DNA of 64,000 bases, taken from positions 1-64,000 of the forward strand of contig CAZOAZ010000024.1 of the NCBI GenBank assembly GCA_964577955.1. Direction: 5' to 3'. The translations under genes and the position numbers were made by a program. The stretch comes from CADEEX01 sp964577955 (GTDB lineage Bacteria; Acidobacteriota; Vicinamibacteria; Vicinamibacterales; CAVVIG01). Shown here piece by piece: positions 40,686 through 49,882 of the stretch. Below the pieces are notes generated by a model. That model made no database searches. It saw only the letters and a list, made by a program, of their open reading frames with translations, and was not told the DNA's origin. Within the stretch, counting starts at the first letter, position 1. Each line of letters opens with the position of its first letter.

Positions 40686-42758
40686 ATGCGCGTTCTGTTC
40701 TCGAATCCCCCCTGGTACACGTTGGAAGGCGGCCCGGAGACCACCAATCTGCGCGGCGTGCGCGCGGGTTCCCGCTGGCCCCACCAGTTCGAGTTCCGGT
40801 CGGCGGGACCCGTTCACGGTCACATCAACGAGCTGATCGGCGGCTACATTCCGTTTCCGGTCTTCCTCGCGACGGCCGCGGCGCTAGCCAAGCGCAACGG
40901 CCACGATGTCGAGATGCGCGACTCGGTCGCCTCGGGTGAGACCTACGAGACCTATTACGCGAACATCAAGACCCGGCGGTTCAAGGTCATCGTCATCGAA
41001 ACCTCGACCCCGACGCTGAAGCACGACATCGAACTCGTCAACACGATCCGGACGATCACGCCGAACGTGAAGATCATCTTCACCGGCATGCACTTCCAGC
41101 TCTCGGAACCGGCGTTCCTCGAGAAGTACCCGCAGGTCGATTTCACGGTGATCGGCGAATACGAGTACCCGGTCGCGGCGATCCTCGATCAGCTCAAGGC
41201 CGGCACCAACGACTTCTCGAAGATCGACGGCATCTGCTACCGCACCGCCGACGGGCAAGCCACGCACGTCGAGGAGTCGAACCCGGCCTACAACGACGCC
41301 CCCGAGGCCGTCGGCGGCTGCGGCACGTCGGGTGATTCCAGCTGCTCGACCGAAACCGGCGAAAAGAAGACGCCGATCCTGCAGCTCGTGAAGAAGGCCG
41401 ACCTCGAAGCGAAGCAGGCCGAGATCGTCAAGCAGGACTTCAAGAAGCTCGGGTCCCTCGAGTCGCTGCCGTGGGCCGAGCGCGACGACCTGCCGATGGA
41501 GAACTACTACGACGGCGTCTGCGGCCTCGAGCGCCCGCAGCTCCAGCTGATGGCGACCCGCGGCTGCCCGTACGGCTGCATCTTCTGCGGCTGGCCGCAG
41601 CTGATTTTCCGCGGTCCGAAGTACCGCGTCCGCACCGCGAAGGACGTGGCGGCGGAGATCAAAGCGAATCTCGAGAAGATCCCCTACAAGAGCTTCTACA
41701 TCGACGATGACACGGTGAACATCCGGAAGAACTACATCCTGGAGCTTGCCGCGGCGATCAAGGAAGCGGGGCTCGACAAGATTCCGTGGGGCACGATGGG
41801 CCGCGCCGATCTCATGGACGACGAGATGCTCGACGCGCTCAAGGACGCGGGCCTCTTCAGCATCAAGTACGGCGTCGAAACGGCCGACCAGGAACTGCTC
41901 AACGAAATCGGCAAGAACATTTCGATCGCCGACGTCGTCGACGGCATCGAACGCACCAAGGCGCGCGGCATTCGCGTCCACCTGACCTTCACCTTCGGTC
42001 TGCCGAGCGACACGCCGGAAACGATCGAGAACACCATTCAGCTCGCCTGCCGCGTGCCGGCCGACACGGTCCAGTTCTCGATCTCGACGCCGTATCCGGG
42101 CACCGAGATGTACCGGCTCTACAAGGAAAAGGGCTGGCTCCTGAACGAAAACTGGGAAGAGTATCTCGGCTCGCACAAGGCGGTCGCCCGCACCGAGCAC
42201 TTCACACCCGAGCAGCTCGAAGGCTGGGTGAAGGAAGCCTACTCCCGCTTCTGGGAGGAGAAGGCGATCCGTCAGCTCCGCACGCCCGAGTTCGAGGCGC
42301 GTCTCAAGGCCGCGCTGCCGCCGATCACCGGGACGACGCGGCCGCGCGTGATCGTCACGCAGTCGGCGCGTCCAGGTCTGACGCGGGTCATTCTCGGCGC
42401 GCTCGAGAACCTCGGTTTCGAGGGCCACGTGCTGACACACGAGCGCTTCATTCCCTCGTTCGACTACACCATCGACAAGGCCAAGACGCACACGTTCAAC
42501 GAGGCGTTCAACTTCTCCGCGGCCGCGCTCGCCGCGCGCGTCGCCCACCTGGCCAGCGAGAACAATTTCGTGGCGGCGGTGGTGCCGTACAACAACGCGA
42601 CCGGCGCCAACTACGGTGAAGTGCACGCGGTCGCCGGCGATGCGACGAACGGTCCGGTGCTCGGCGTGAACGTTTCCGGCGAGATCCGCACCGAGCGTGC
42701 GGGCATCATCGAAGGCCGGCGGGTGAGCGTCGCCTACGCTCGCGAGGCCGTTGCCTAA
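40686..42758 (+). CDS. Cobalamin-binding-domain radical SAM protein
   Basis: A 690-residue protein. Residues about 60-170 are a B12-binding-type Rossmann domain (IFTGMHFQLSEPAFL, FTVIGEYEYPV). The radical SAM core (about 280-500) has CX3CX2C at 294, 298 and 301 (ATRGCPYGCIFCGW). The last 150 residues are an unassigned domain. Such enzymes methylate or rearrange sugars and other unactivated carbons. AAAGGAG precedes ATG 40686. A small Cys-rich insert (GGCGTSGDSSCST, about 200-215) is odd. Position suggests a glycan-modifying role; the substrate is unknown. Confidence 0.82.
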   Translation: MRVLFSNPPWYTLEGGPETTNLRGVRAGSRWPHQFEFRSAGPVHGHINELIGGYIPFPVFLATAAALAKRNGHDVEMRDSVASGETYETYYANIKTRRFKVIVIETSTPTLKHDIELVNTIRTITPNVKIIFTGMHFQLSEPAFLEKYPQVDFTVIGEYEYPVAAILDQLKAGTNDFSKIDGICYRTADGQATHVEESNPAYNDAPEAVGGCGTSGDSSCSTETGEKKTPILQLVKKADLEAKQAEIVKQDFKKLGSLESLPWAERDDLPMENYYDGVCGLERPQLQLMATRGCPYGCIFCGWPQLIFRGPKYRVRTAKDVAAEIKANLEKIPYKSFYIDDDTVNIRKNYILELAAAIKEAGLDKIPWGTMGRADLMDDEMLDALKDAGLFSIKYGVETADQELLNEIGKNISIADVVDGIERTKARGIRVHLTFTFGLPSDTPETIENTIQLACRVPADTVQFSISTPYPGTEMYRLYKEKGWLLNENWEEYLGSHKAVARTEHFTPEQLEGWVKEAYSRFWEEKAIRQLRTPEFEARLKAALPPITGTTRPRVIVTQSARPGLTRVILGALENLGFEGHVLTHERFIPSFDYTIDKAKTHTFNEAFNFSAAALAARVAHLASENNFVAAVVPYNNATGANYGEVHAVAGDATNGPVLGVNVSGEIRTERAGIIEGRRVSVAYAREAVA

Positions 42759-42768
42759 CTCTCATGAC

Positions 42769-42830
42769 GTGGGGTCCGGCTTCAGCCGGACCTCACGATG
42801 TCGATACATGTAGTCCGGCTGAAGCCGGAC
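42769..42830. repeat. REP-like palindrome pair
   Basis: GTGGGGTCCGGCTTCAGCCGGACCTCAC (in two halves around a TTCA core, 42769-42796) and GTCCGGCTGAAGCCGGAC (42813-42830) are two strong palindromes in opposite orientation, separated by 16 bases. They resemble REP/BIME-type elements and fill most of the 109-base gap between two genes. They could stabilise the 3' end of the radical SAM mRNA or act as a terminator, though no U-tract follows. Confidence 0.7.
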
Positions 42831-42867
42831 GCCACAACAAGCAACGTCCCAGCTCCCCAAAACGTCT

Positions 42868-44820
42868 ATGCGCGCCCTCGCCCTGTGTGCTCTCGACATC
42901 CCCTATATTCGCGACAACTGGGCGGACGCGCTCCGTCACACGCTGAATGACGACGTGACGATGGTCAACGTCTCGGCCTGGCTGGCCTGCGCGCCGCCGG
43001 AATCGCACATGAAGGCGGTTTATCGCCTGCTCGCGACCGGCAGCTACGACTACCTGTTCCTTTATCACGACTGGATCTTCACCGACTTCCCGGACGAGTT
43101 CTTCGGGAACGTGCGCAGCACCGGCGTGAAAACCATCGCCTATCACCCGGACGACGAGCCGGAGACGTGGTACCAGCGCAATCGCGTGTTCGACGGGCGG
43201 TTCGATCTCGTGGCGACCCACGCCAAGCGCGGCGTGCAGCGCCGCGTCGCCGAAAACCGCCCGACGCAGACGATGTATCTGCCGTGGGGCTTCAATCAGC
43301 GGTTTTTCAACCGGCCGGCGAAGGCGGTGGCGCCGAAGTACGACGTGACCTTCATCGGCAAGTACAAGGTCCACGATCACGATACGACGCTGTTCCGCGA
43401 GGATGGCCAGCGCCGCGACGAGGCGCTGATCAAGGTCGCGGAGCTGTGCAAAAAGAAGAAGCTCCGGCTCGGACTCTTCGGTTACGGCTGGGAAAAACAC
43501 CCGCGGCTGGCGGCGTATGCCGGCGGCCTGCTGTCGCACGACGCGATGATTCGCGTCTATCACGAATCGAAGATCGTCCTGAATCCGGGCTGGACCGCCG
43601 ATGAAGGCGATCCGGTGCCGCAGACCAAGCTCCGTCACTTCGAAGTGCCGGGGTGCGGCGCGTTCCAGCTGACGAATGACAATCCGGAGCTGGCCGAGCT
43701 CTTCAAGCCCGGCAAGGAAACGGCCTTCTACAAGGACAACAAGGATCTCTGCCAGAAGGTCGCCTACTACATCGCGCACGACAAGGAACGAAAGGCCATT
43801 GCCGCGGCGGGCTACAAGCGGGCGCACGCCGAGCACACGCTCGACCACCGCGTGAAGACGCTGTTTGGGCACGCGCAGGAGTTGTGGCCGGCGCGCCGCT
43901 CCGCGGCCAAGGCACGGCCGATGCCGCGCGTGAAGACGATTCCGGTCCAGACCATTGACGACGTGCGGGCGCTGCGGGAGCGGTTGATCGCGCACCCGGA
44001 GGTTCTGGACGGCTGCGATCTGGTCCACATCCTCGGCTGCCAGGGCGATGTGGCGAGCACGAACTATCAGCCGCTCCGCGACTGGTGGCACGCTGACGCC
44101 GATCTGTTCTCCGGCCGCGCGTTCTACCAGATTCCCGATCGCGCCCGAAACCCGCTCCAGCCGCAGCGCTCCGAAATCGCCGGCGGCTTTCTGACCGAGC
44201 GCGTCGTGCTCGAGAGTGTGCCGCTCTGGCAGCGCGCCGAGCTGCTCACGCGGATTCCGTCGGTGTCCGACTTCGATCAGGCGCGATTCCTCTTGAACTA
44301 CGTCGCCCGTCCCGCGGCGGTGCCGCGGCTGCTCGAGGCCTTTCTCTCGGGCAGCGTCAAGCAGGTGGATGCCCTTGGCGCGCTGCCCACCGGGTTGGTG
44401 CTCTCCGAACTGCTGGTCAGGATTCCCGAGCCGGCCGCGACGAGCGACCAGGCGGCTGGCGCCGACTACATCAAGCCGTTGCGCGCGGTGCTGCGGCAGG
44501 CCGCGGCGCTCAATCAGACCGTGGCCATCTACGGCGCGCGCGGCGACATGGCCGAACAGGCCTTTGACCTCGTGCGCAACACCGAAAACGTCAAGCTGGT
44601 CGCGCTGTTCGACCGCGCGATGGCCGGACGTCAGATTGCGGGCGTTCCCGTTTACAGCTCCTTCGATCTGCGCACCGTCCAGCCGGACGTGCTGTTGATC
44701 GCGGCGGCCTACTCCGGCCCCGCGATCTACGAACAGCTGAAACCGCTCGAGCCGCAAATGGCGCTCGTGCCTCTCTACGACGTGCGCGCGCCAGCGTGGA
44801 ACGTCCTGATTCCGGCGTGA
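42868..44820 (+). CDS. CgeB-like glycosyltransferase with C-terminal extension
   Basis: A 650-residue protein. Residues about 1-345 are a GT-B glycosyltransferase of the CgeB/DUF3880 kind: YHPDDEPETW, YLPWGFNQRFF, VTFIGKYKVHD, and the sugar-nucleotide region KLRHFEVPGCGAFQLT. After a basic linker (about 350-370) a second part (about 375-650) is unassigned. It includes a Rossmann-like YGARGDMAEQAFDL that may bind a nucleotide or a sugar. Probably transfers a sugar in filament glycosylation. The start is ATG 42868 (no strong Shine-Dalgarno). Confidence 0.75.
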   Translation: MRALALCALDIPYIRDNWADALRHTLNDDVTMVNVSAWLACAPPESHMKAVYRLLATGSYDYLFLYHDWIFTDFPDEFFGNVRSTGVKTIAYHPDDEPETWYQRNRVFDGRFDLVATHAKRGVQRRVAENRPTQTMYLPWGFNQRFFNRPAKAVAPKYDVTFIGKYKVHDHDTTLFREDGQRRDEALIKVAELCKKKKLRLGLFGYGWEKHPRLAAYAGGLLSHDAMIRVYHESKIVLNPGWTADEGDPVPQTKLRHFEVPGCGAFQLTNDNPELAELFKPGKETAFYKDNKDLCQKVAYYIAHDKERKAIAAAGYKRAHAEHTLDHRVKTLFGHAQELWPARRSAAKARPMPRVKTIPVQTIDDVRALRERLIAHPEVLDGCDLVHILGCQGDVASTNYQPLRDWWHADADLFSGRAFYQIPDRARNPLQPQRSEIAGGFLTERVVLESVPLWQRAELLTRIPSVSDFDQARFLLNYVARPAAVPRLLEAFLSGSVKQVDALGALPTGLVLSELLVRIPEPAATSDQAAGADYIKPLRAVLRQAAALNQTVAIYGARGDMAEQAFDLVRNTENVKLVALFDRAMAGRQIAGVPVYSSFDLRTVQPDVLLIAAAYSGPAIYEQLKPLEPQMALVPLYDVRAPAWNVLIPA

Positions 44821-44867
44821 GGCCGGCGGCTGGAACGCGGCGACCGGCCGCGGTCCGGTAACTGCAG

Positions 44868-46889
44868 ATGTCCAAACGTTCATCGAAGTCGGCTGTTGCC
44901 GAGCGCCCGCCGGCGGCGCCGCAGAAGCCGTTCCGTCTGGCCGGTACCGGTGAGGACATCGATCTTCAGGTGCTGACGCCCGGCGGATGGGTGTCGGTTC
45001 ACGACACCGCGGACCCGCACGCGGAAGCCAACGATCTCGTCGATCGCGCCGCCAAGGATCAACCGATTCCGTCCGTCGTCGTCCTCCTCGGCCTCGGTCT
45101 CGGCTTCATGGTCGAGGCACTGCTGCGCCGGCGCGCGGACGTGCGGATTGTCGCGATCGAGCTGGTGCCGGGACTCTACGAAGTGTGCCGTCCGCATCAC
45201 GCCTGGCACGAGCTGTTTGACCGCGGCCGGATGGTCGTGGCCGCCGAGCCGGGTGCGCCGCTGCCGAATCCGTCGTGGCCGCCGGCCGTCGTCGACGAGC
45301 GTCCGCTCGTGATCGTCAACCCGATCCTCGGACACTTTTTTCCCGAGGCGTTTCAGCAGGCGAAGAGCGCCCTCAAGCAATTTCTCTACGAACAGCGGGC
45401 CAACGCGGAGGCGCGGCGGCGGCTCGCCGGGATCTATTTCGACCACACGATCGACAACCTGCCCGCTCTCGCCGGCGCCGCCGACGTGAGCGCGCTCGAC
45501 GGTCTGGCGGGCGGCCAGGCGCTGGTGCTGATCGGCGCCGGCCCTTCGCTCGATCGGCTCTTGCCCGAACTGAAGAAACATCGCGAGCGGGCCTGGTACG
45601 TGGCGCTCGATACCGCGCTCCGGCCGCTGGTGAATGCCGGGATTGTGCCGGACATCGTGATGTCGATCGATCCGACGCTGTTGAACGGCCGGCACGTGTT
45701 CAACATTCCGGTGCGGGAACGGCCGTGGCTCATTGCCGAGCCGAGCATCGATCCGCGCGGGATGAATGCCTTCGCCGGGCGAACGTTCGTCTGCAAGATT
45801 GGCCGTGCCGATCCATGGCCGTGGCTCGAGAGTCTCGGCGTCGCGCCAACCAAGCTGAAGGTCTGGGGCTCCGTACTGACCGCGTCATGCGATCTCTTCA
45901 CGCGCATGAACGCCGCGCGGGTGATTTTCGCCGGGATGGACCTGTCGTTCACCAACAACCAGCCGTATTGCCGCGGCACCTCGTTTGAAGAGGACTGGCA
46001 GCTGCAGCAGCGGCGCGACGGCCTGCCCTCGCTCGAAGCGGTCTGGGAAACCCGCATTGCCGAAGTCGCCGTCGAGGACGCCGATACTCAGGGCAAGGCC
46101 GTCCGCACCGCGCCGCAAATGGTCGCATTCAGGAACTGGGTGCGGAATGTCGTCGCGTCCACGAAGGGTCGCCGATTCATCAATGCCAGTGGTCCGGCCA
46201 CCATCCTTCACGGCCCGGGCATCGAGCACCGCACGCTGACCGAGGCGCTGAAGGGCATCAGCGGCAAAGTGTCTGCGGAAGAGAAGCTGCGCAAGGCTGC
46301 GTCGCGGCCATTCACCGCTGCCGTGCCCGGTCTCATCGACGCGCTCGAGCAGGCCGCTGCACGCGGCGAGGACCAGTCCGAGCTCTGGTCCGGCTGGCAG
46401 GAACAGATTCCAGGTTTTTCGCCAGCAACGACGCGGCGCCGGCTGCTGCACGCGGCCCGACGCATTCGTGCGGAACAAGGAGCAAAGGTGATGGCCGGGG
46501 CGATTTCAGACTGGGTGGACGTGCCGTTCGACGCCGCCAACTTCGACGCGAAACGTCCGCTCGAATGGCTGGCGAGCGAAGGCAACGTCGTCACCTATGC
46601 CTACCGCGTCGAGGGCAAGACGATGACGCTGTCGTTCAGGTTGAAGAAGACCACGCTTCGCGGCGTGCCGGCGAAGGAAATCTACCTGAAGATTCCCGCC
46701 GGGTATCTCCCCAACCGCAGCATGTCCAATGTCTTCTGGATGCAGAGCCTTTCGCACAAGGAGATCGGTTACGTCACGGTCAACCCTGGATTCGATCGGG
46801 TGATTCTGCGGCGCACAACCGAGGAACTGTTCCCGATTGAACACGGCAACTTCTTCGCCTTTGGCCAGCTGACGTTCGAGGTCCAGTAG
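44868..46889 (+). CDS. DUF115/Maf-type motility accessory glycosyltransferase
   Basis: A 673-residue protein with the DUF115 (6-hydroxymethylpterin pyrophosphokinase MptE-like) core at about 205-430: LVLIGAGPSLDRLLPEL, IVMSIDPT, LKVWGSVLTASCDLF, FAGMDLSFTNNQPYCRG. Maf proteins glycosylate flagellin with nonulosonic acids in Campylobacter, Helicobacter and Magnetospirillum-type systems. The N-terminal 200 residues fit the Maf N-domain. The last 120 residues are extra. A second DUF115 gene is at 60910. This is the strongest evidence that the island modifies flagellin. Confidence 0.85.
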   Translation: MSKRSSKSAVAERPPAAPQKPFRLAGTGEDIDLQVLTPGGWVSVHDTADPHAEANDLVDRAAKDQPIPSVVVLLGLGLGFMVEALLRRRADVRIVAIELVPGLYEVCRPHHAWHELFDRGRMVVAAEPGAPLPNPSWPPAVVDERPLVIVNPILGHFFPEAFQQAKSALKQFLYEQRANAEARRRLAGIYFDHTIDNLPALAGAADVSALDGLAGGQALVLIGAGPSLDRLLPELKKHRERAWYVALDTALRPLVNAGIVPDIVMSIDPTLLNGRHVFNIPVRERPWLIAEPSIDPRGMNAFAGRTFVCKIGRADPWPWLESLGVAPTKLKVWGSVLTASCDLFTRMNAARVIFAGMDLSFTNNQPYCRGTSFEEDWQLQQRRDGLPSLEAVWETRIAEVAVEDADTQGKAVRTAPQMVAFRNWVRNVVASTKGRRFINASGPATILHGPGIEHRTLTEALKGISGKVSAEEKLRKAASRPFTAAVPGLIDALEQAAARGEDQSELWSGWQEQIPGFSPATTRRRLLHAARRIRAEQGAKVMAGAISDWVDVPFDAANFDAKRPLEWLASEGNVVTYAYRVEGKTMTLSFRLKKTTLRGVPAKEIYLKIPAGYLPNRSMSNVFWMQSLSHKEIGYVTVNPGFDRVILRRTTEELFPIEHGNFFAFGQLTFEVQ

Positions 46890-46911
46890 CGGCCCCGACG
46901 AGCGCGGCGCC

Positions 46912-48333
46912 ATGGACATCGCCATCCTTCGAACCGATCGGGCCGACCAGGACGGCTTATACAACCCGCTCGAGTACCGGGCCGCGCTTGCCGGCGCCCG
47001 CGTCGTGGCCTATCTTGCCGCCGACGGCTCCGGCGAGTTCCGGGGGCTGCCGCAGCTTTGTCTCGATCATCTGTCCGATGTCTCGGTCGATCTCATCGTC
47101 GCGGCGTCGCCGCTGACTGCCGATCTGCGCCGGCTGCTCACTTCACGTGGCTGGCCGGAAGATCGGTTGCTGTCCTTTGCGACCGAGTCGCACGACTGCG
47201 TCGCACGGTGGGACACCGCCGCGCCCGGTCTGTCGTGGCGGGATGCGTCGGAATGGAACGGGGTTGCGCCGCGCCAGCGACACGCGCGGATCGACGGGAT
47301 GGCCGTCGAGGACATGCCGTCGCCGCTGTCGACTGCCGAGCAGCGCGCGCTGGCCGAGCGTGTGTTCGCAGCGCACCGACGCGCGACGCGTAACGTCCCC
47401 GGCAGCGGCCCTTACGCGACTGCGGGATTCTGGGACCGCTTCATTCAGACGACTCGTCCGGCGTACCGGGACTGCATGGCTCGCGGTGACATCTCCTCCT
47501 TGAGCGCGCTGCTGGCGTCGTGCTTCAGGAACGAGATGACCACCGGGATGTTTTCCGGCCACGCCGCCTACGACGCCTTCAACCGCTTCGTGCTGGCGGG
47601 TGCAGACGGCGCGGGGAAGTTTCGTCAGGTTTTCAACGTCTGGCGGCACAGCGTGCCTGTGCCCGATCTGTCGAGAGTGGCGTCGCCACTGGTTGGGAAT
47701 CCCTATGGCTGGTGGGTCGACGGCCGGGTCGTGCATCAGAACACGTTCCTCAACGACTATCGGGCCGCATCCGTGAACCAGCTCCTTGACGACGTCGCGC
47801 ATCCGATTGTCGTGGAGATCGGTGGCGGCTACGGCGGGTTCGGCCGCCAGCTGGTCGCGACCCGGGCGCGCTGCACCTATGTCGGGTTCGATCTTCCTGA
47901 CAATCTGCTGGTTGCGTCCTATGTCCTGCTCGCGGCGCACCCCGACAAACGCGTGCTTCTCTATGAGTCCTTCGAACAAACGCTCGATCCGGACACGCTC
48001 CGGCAGTACGACATCGTGCTGATGCCGCACTTCATGGTGCCGCGGCTCGAGGAGCGATCGGTCGACGGCGTGGTGAACTTCATCAGCCTGTCGGAGATGG
48101 AGCGAGCGGCGATTGCCGAATATCACGAACAGATCGAGCGGGTCTGCGGCCGGTTCTTCTATCACGAGAACCTGATCGACAGCGGGCACCGTTTCGCCCA
48201 GACCCCGGTCGCGGCGTTTCCGCGGCTCGATCAGTTCAAGCAGGTCTTCAGCGCGCCGTCGCGCTGGCCGTTCTTCGGACCAACCTCACCCGTGCACTGT
48301 CACGGAGAGTTTCTCCACGTCCGTCGCGCCTAA
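46912..48333 (+). CDS. Putative sugar O-methyltransferase
   Basis: A 473-residue protein. The C-terminal half is a SAM-dependent methyltransferase of the large 'putative sugar O-methyltransferase' type: VVEIGGGYGGFGRQL (SAM loop, about residue 300), YVGFDLPDN, and FFYHENLID. The N-terminal half contains a WWVDGR-like sugar-facing region. It probably O-methylates a sugar of the filament glycan. It converges with the sulfotransferase-like gene on the other strand, 16 bases away; I see no terminator between them. Confidence 0.75.
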   Translation: MDIAILRTDRADQDGLYNPLEYRAALAGARVVAYLAADGSGEFRGLPQLCLDHLSDVSVDLIVAASPLTADLRRLLTSRGWPEDRLLSFATESHDCVARWDTAAPGLSWRDASEWNGVAPRQRHARIDGMAVEDMPSPLSTAEQRALAERVFAAHRRATRNVPGSGPYATAGFWDRFIQTTRPAYRDCMARGDISSLSALLASCFRNEMTTGMFSGHAAYDAFNRFVLAGADGAGKFRQVFNVWRHSVPVPDLSRVASPLVGNPYGWWVDGRVVHQNTFLNDYRAASVNQLLDDVAHPIVVEIGGGYGGFGRQLVATRARCTYVGFDLPDNLLVASYVLLAAHPDKRVLLYESFEQTLDPDTLRQYDIVLMPHFMVPRLEERSVDGVVNFISLSEMERAAIAEYHEQIERVCGRFFYHENLIDSGHRFAQTPVAAFPRLDQFKQVFSAPSRWPFFGPTSPVHCHGEFLHVRRA

Positions 48334-48349
48334 GGACCAGTACTACTAG

Positions 48350-49876
48350 CTAGGCGGCGCGCTCGAGGGCCGTGGCCGGCTCGCGCTCGGTTTCGCCAGC
48401 GTCGATGACGACGATTTCGCCGTCGCCGGTCATGGCGTGGCGGACCGAAAGCCGCCGAGCCCCGACGCCGTCGTCGAACTCGAGATGGCCCTGTCTGAGC
48501 GGGAAGTTGTCGGCCGGTGCCGTCCGCAGATTCGGCACCACGGGAGGAAAGCCGGCGCGCGCGTGGATTTCGACCAGCAGGTCCGACCACCCGTCGGCAT
48601 CCAGTTCCTGGAGCGGATGCATGATGCCATCGATCCGGCTGTACGCCGTCGCGACCGATTCCTTCCGCTCGACATAGAGCGCGCTGCCGCCTCCGACCAT
48701 GGTGCGCATGAGAAGCGCGTCGAGTTGGGGGACGATGTCCCGGGCCTGATCCCACGGGGCGAACCGTCCGATGGCCTCACCGATGCGGCGTTCGAGCTCG
48801 GGGTCCTGCTGCGCCGCAGCCAGACCGATCGCGCGAAGGCTCGCGGTGGCCTTCATGCCCATTCCGCACGCGATCGCGATGACGATCCGGTTCAGGTCGT
48901 TGAGCGTGATGGTCATCGGCGCCGCATCGGTCGCAGCGTCGGGGAGTACCGGTTCAAGGTACTGCGGGCCCAGGTCGACCTCGAACCGCTCCGCCAACCG
49001 GCGGTTGCTGCTGCGCATGATCGGATAGAGCGTTTCAGCGGCTTCGCGGGACACGGCGGACTGCGTTCGCTCGTAACGCCCCAGGATCTTCGCCACGACG
49101 AACATCGCCGGCGTCAGATGCGCGTTGAAGAAATCTGGTCTGATGCCGCCGCGTTCAGCGCGCTTGGAGGCCTTGTGAATCAGCGCCAGTGGCAGCTCTC
49201 CCGGCGTGGCGTTGACGATGGCGACACTGCGGGGGGCCAGCGCGGCCCGCAGGCCGTCCGGGGCATCGCAGCAATCGAGAAAGTGCGCGAAGACGTTCGA
49301 CCGAATCGCTTCGTAGCACCGGATGCTGATCCGTCCGAAGGCCTCGCGCCAGAGTGAGCAGAGCGCCTCGAGGTCGATCCGCGGCTCGCAGTCGACCCGC
49401 CCGGCGAGCCAGTCATCAAACGTCGTCGCGCCGATCCACTTCTGCTCTTCGCCGAACATCGCCTGCAGCCAGTCCAGCTGATTCCGGAGGAAGACAACGA
49501 CGCGCACGTCGAAATGCTCGAAGGCGTCACGGATGCGGGCCACTTGCTCGGGCCGGGCCGCGTCGAGTTCTTCGCTGAGCACGATGTGCTGGGCGTCGGG
49601 CATCGCGGCGATTTCGCGCACGAGATCGTCGACCGTTCCAAACTCCGGTAGCGACGGGCGCAACCCACAGATCTCCCAGGCGAGATTGTTGTGGCCGCCG
49701 TTCCAGACACCGTTCACCTTCGTCGTCCAGCACGCGCCCGGAATGTGATACCCGAACCGCGCGAACGTCTCGCGGTGGATGTCGAGCATGACGCGCGTTG
49801 AGGTCGTGCCGGTCTTGTGTAGTCCGACGAACAGGTGAACGATCGGACGGCGCTGCTTTGAATGGATGCGATGCAT
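48350..49876 (-). CDS. Sulfotransferase-like protein with GspE-N2-like C-terminus (paralogue 1)
   Basis: A 508-residue protein. The N-terminus has the PAPS 5'-phosphosulfate loop of sulfotransferases (VGLHKTGTTSTRVML). Further on, VFLRNQLDWLQAMF resembles the 3'-phosphate-binding RNxxxR region but lacks the usual serine. The middle is helical. The last 90 residues (ALYVERKESVATAYSRIDG, then LRQGHLEF and DGEIVVI) resemble the N2 domain of GspE/PilB ATPases. It probably sulfates a glycan. It is six bases downstream of paralogue 2 and likely in one operon with it. Confidence 0.75.
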   Translation of the reverse strand: MHRIHSKQRRPIVHLFVGLHKTGTTSTRVMLDIHRETFARFGYHIPGACWTTKVNGVWNGGHNNLAWEICGLRPSLPEFGTVDDLVREIAAMPDAQHIVLSEELDAARPEQVARIRDAFEHFDVRVVVFLRNQLDWLQAMFGEEQKWIGATTFDDWLAGRVDCEPRIDLEALCSLWREAFGRISIRCYEAIRSNVFAHFLDCCDAPDGLRAALAPRSVAIVNATPGELPLALIHKASKRAERGGIRPDFFNAHLTPAMFVVAKILGRYERTQSAVSREAAETLYPIMRSSNRRLAERFEVDLGPQYLEPVLPDAATDAAPMTITLNDLNRIVIAIACGMGMKATASLRAIGLAAAQQDPELERRIGEAIGRFAPWDQARDIVPQLDALLMRTMVGGGSALYVERKESVATAYSRIDGIMHPLQELDADGWSDLLVEIHARAGFPPVVPNLRTAPADNFPLRQGHLEFDDGVGARRLSVRHAMTGDGEIVVIDAGETEREPATALERAA

Positions 49877-49882
49877 GGACCT

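Noticed and set aside
40884..42793. Long minus-strand open frames opposite the radical SAM and CgeB-like genes
   Set aside because: Shadow frames of high-GC coding sequence; no family motifs, while the plus-strand products have clear catalytic motifs.
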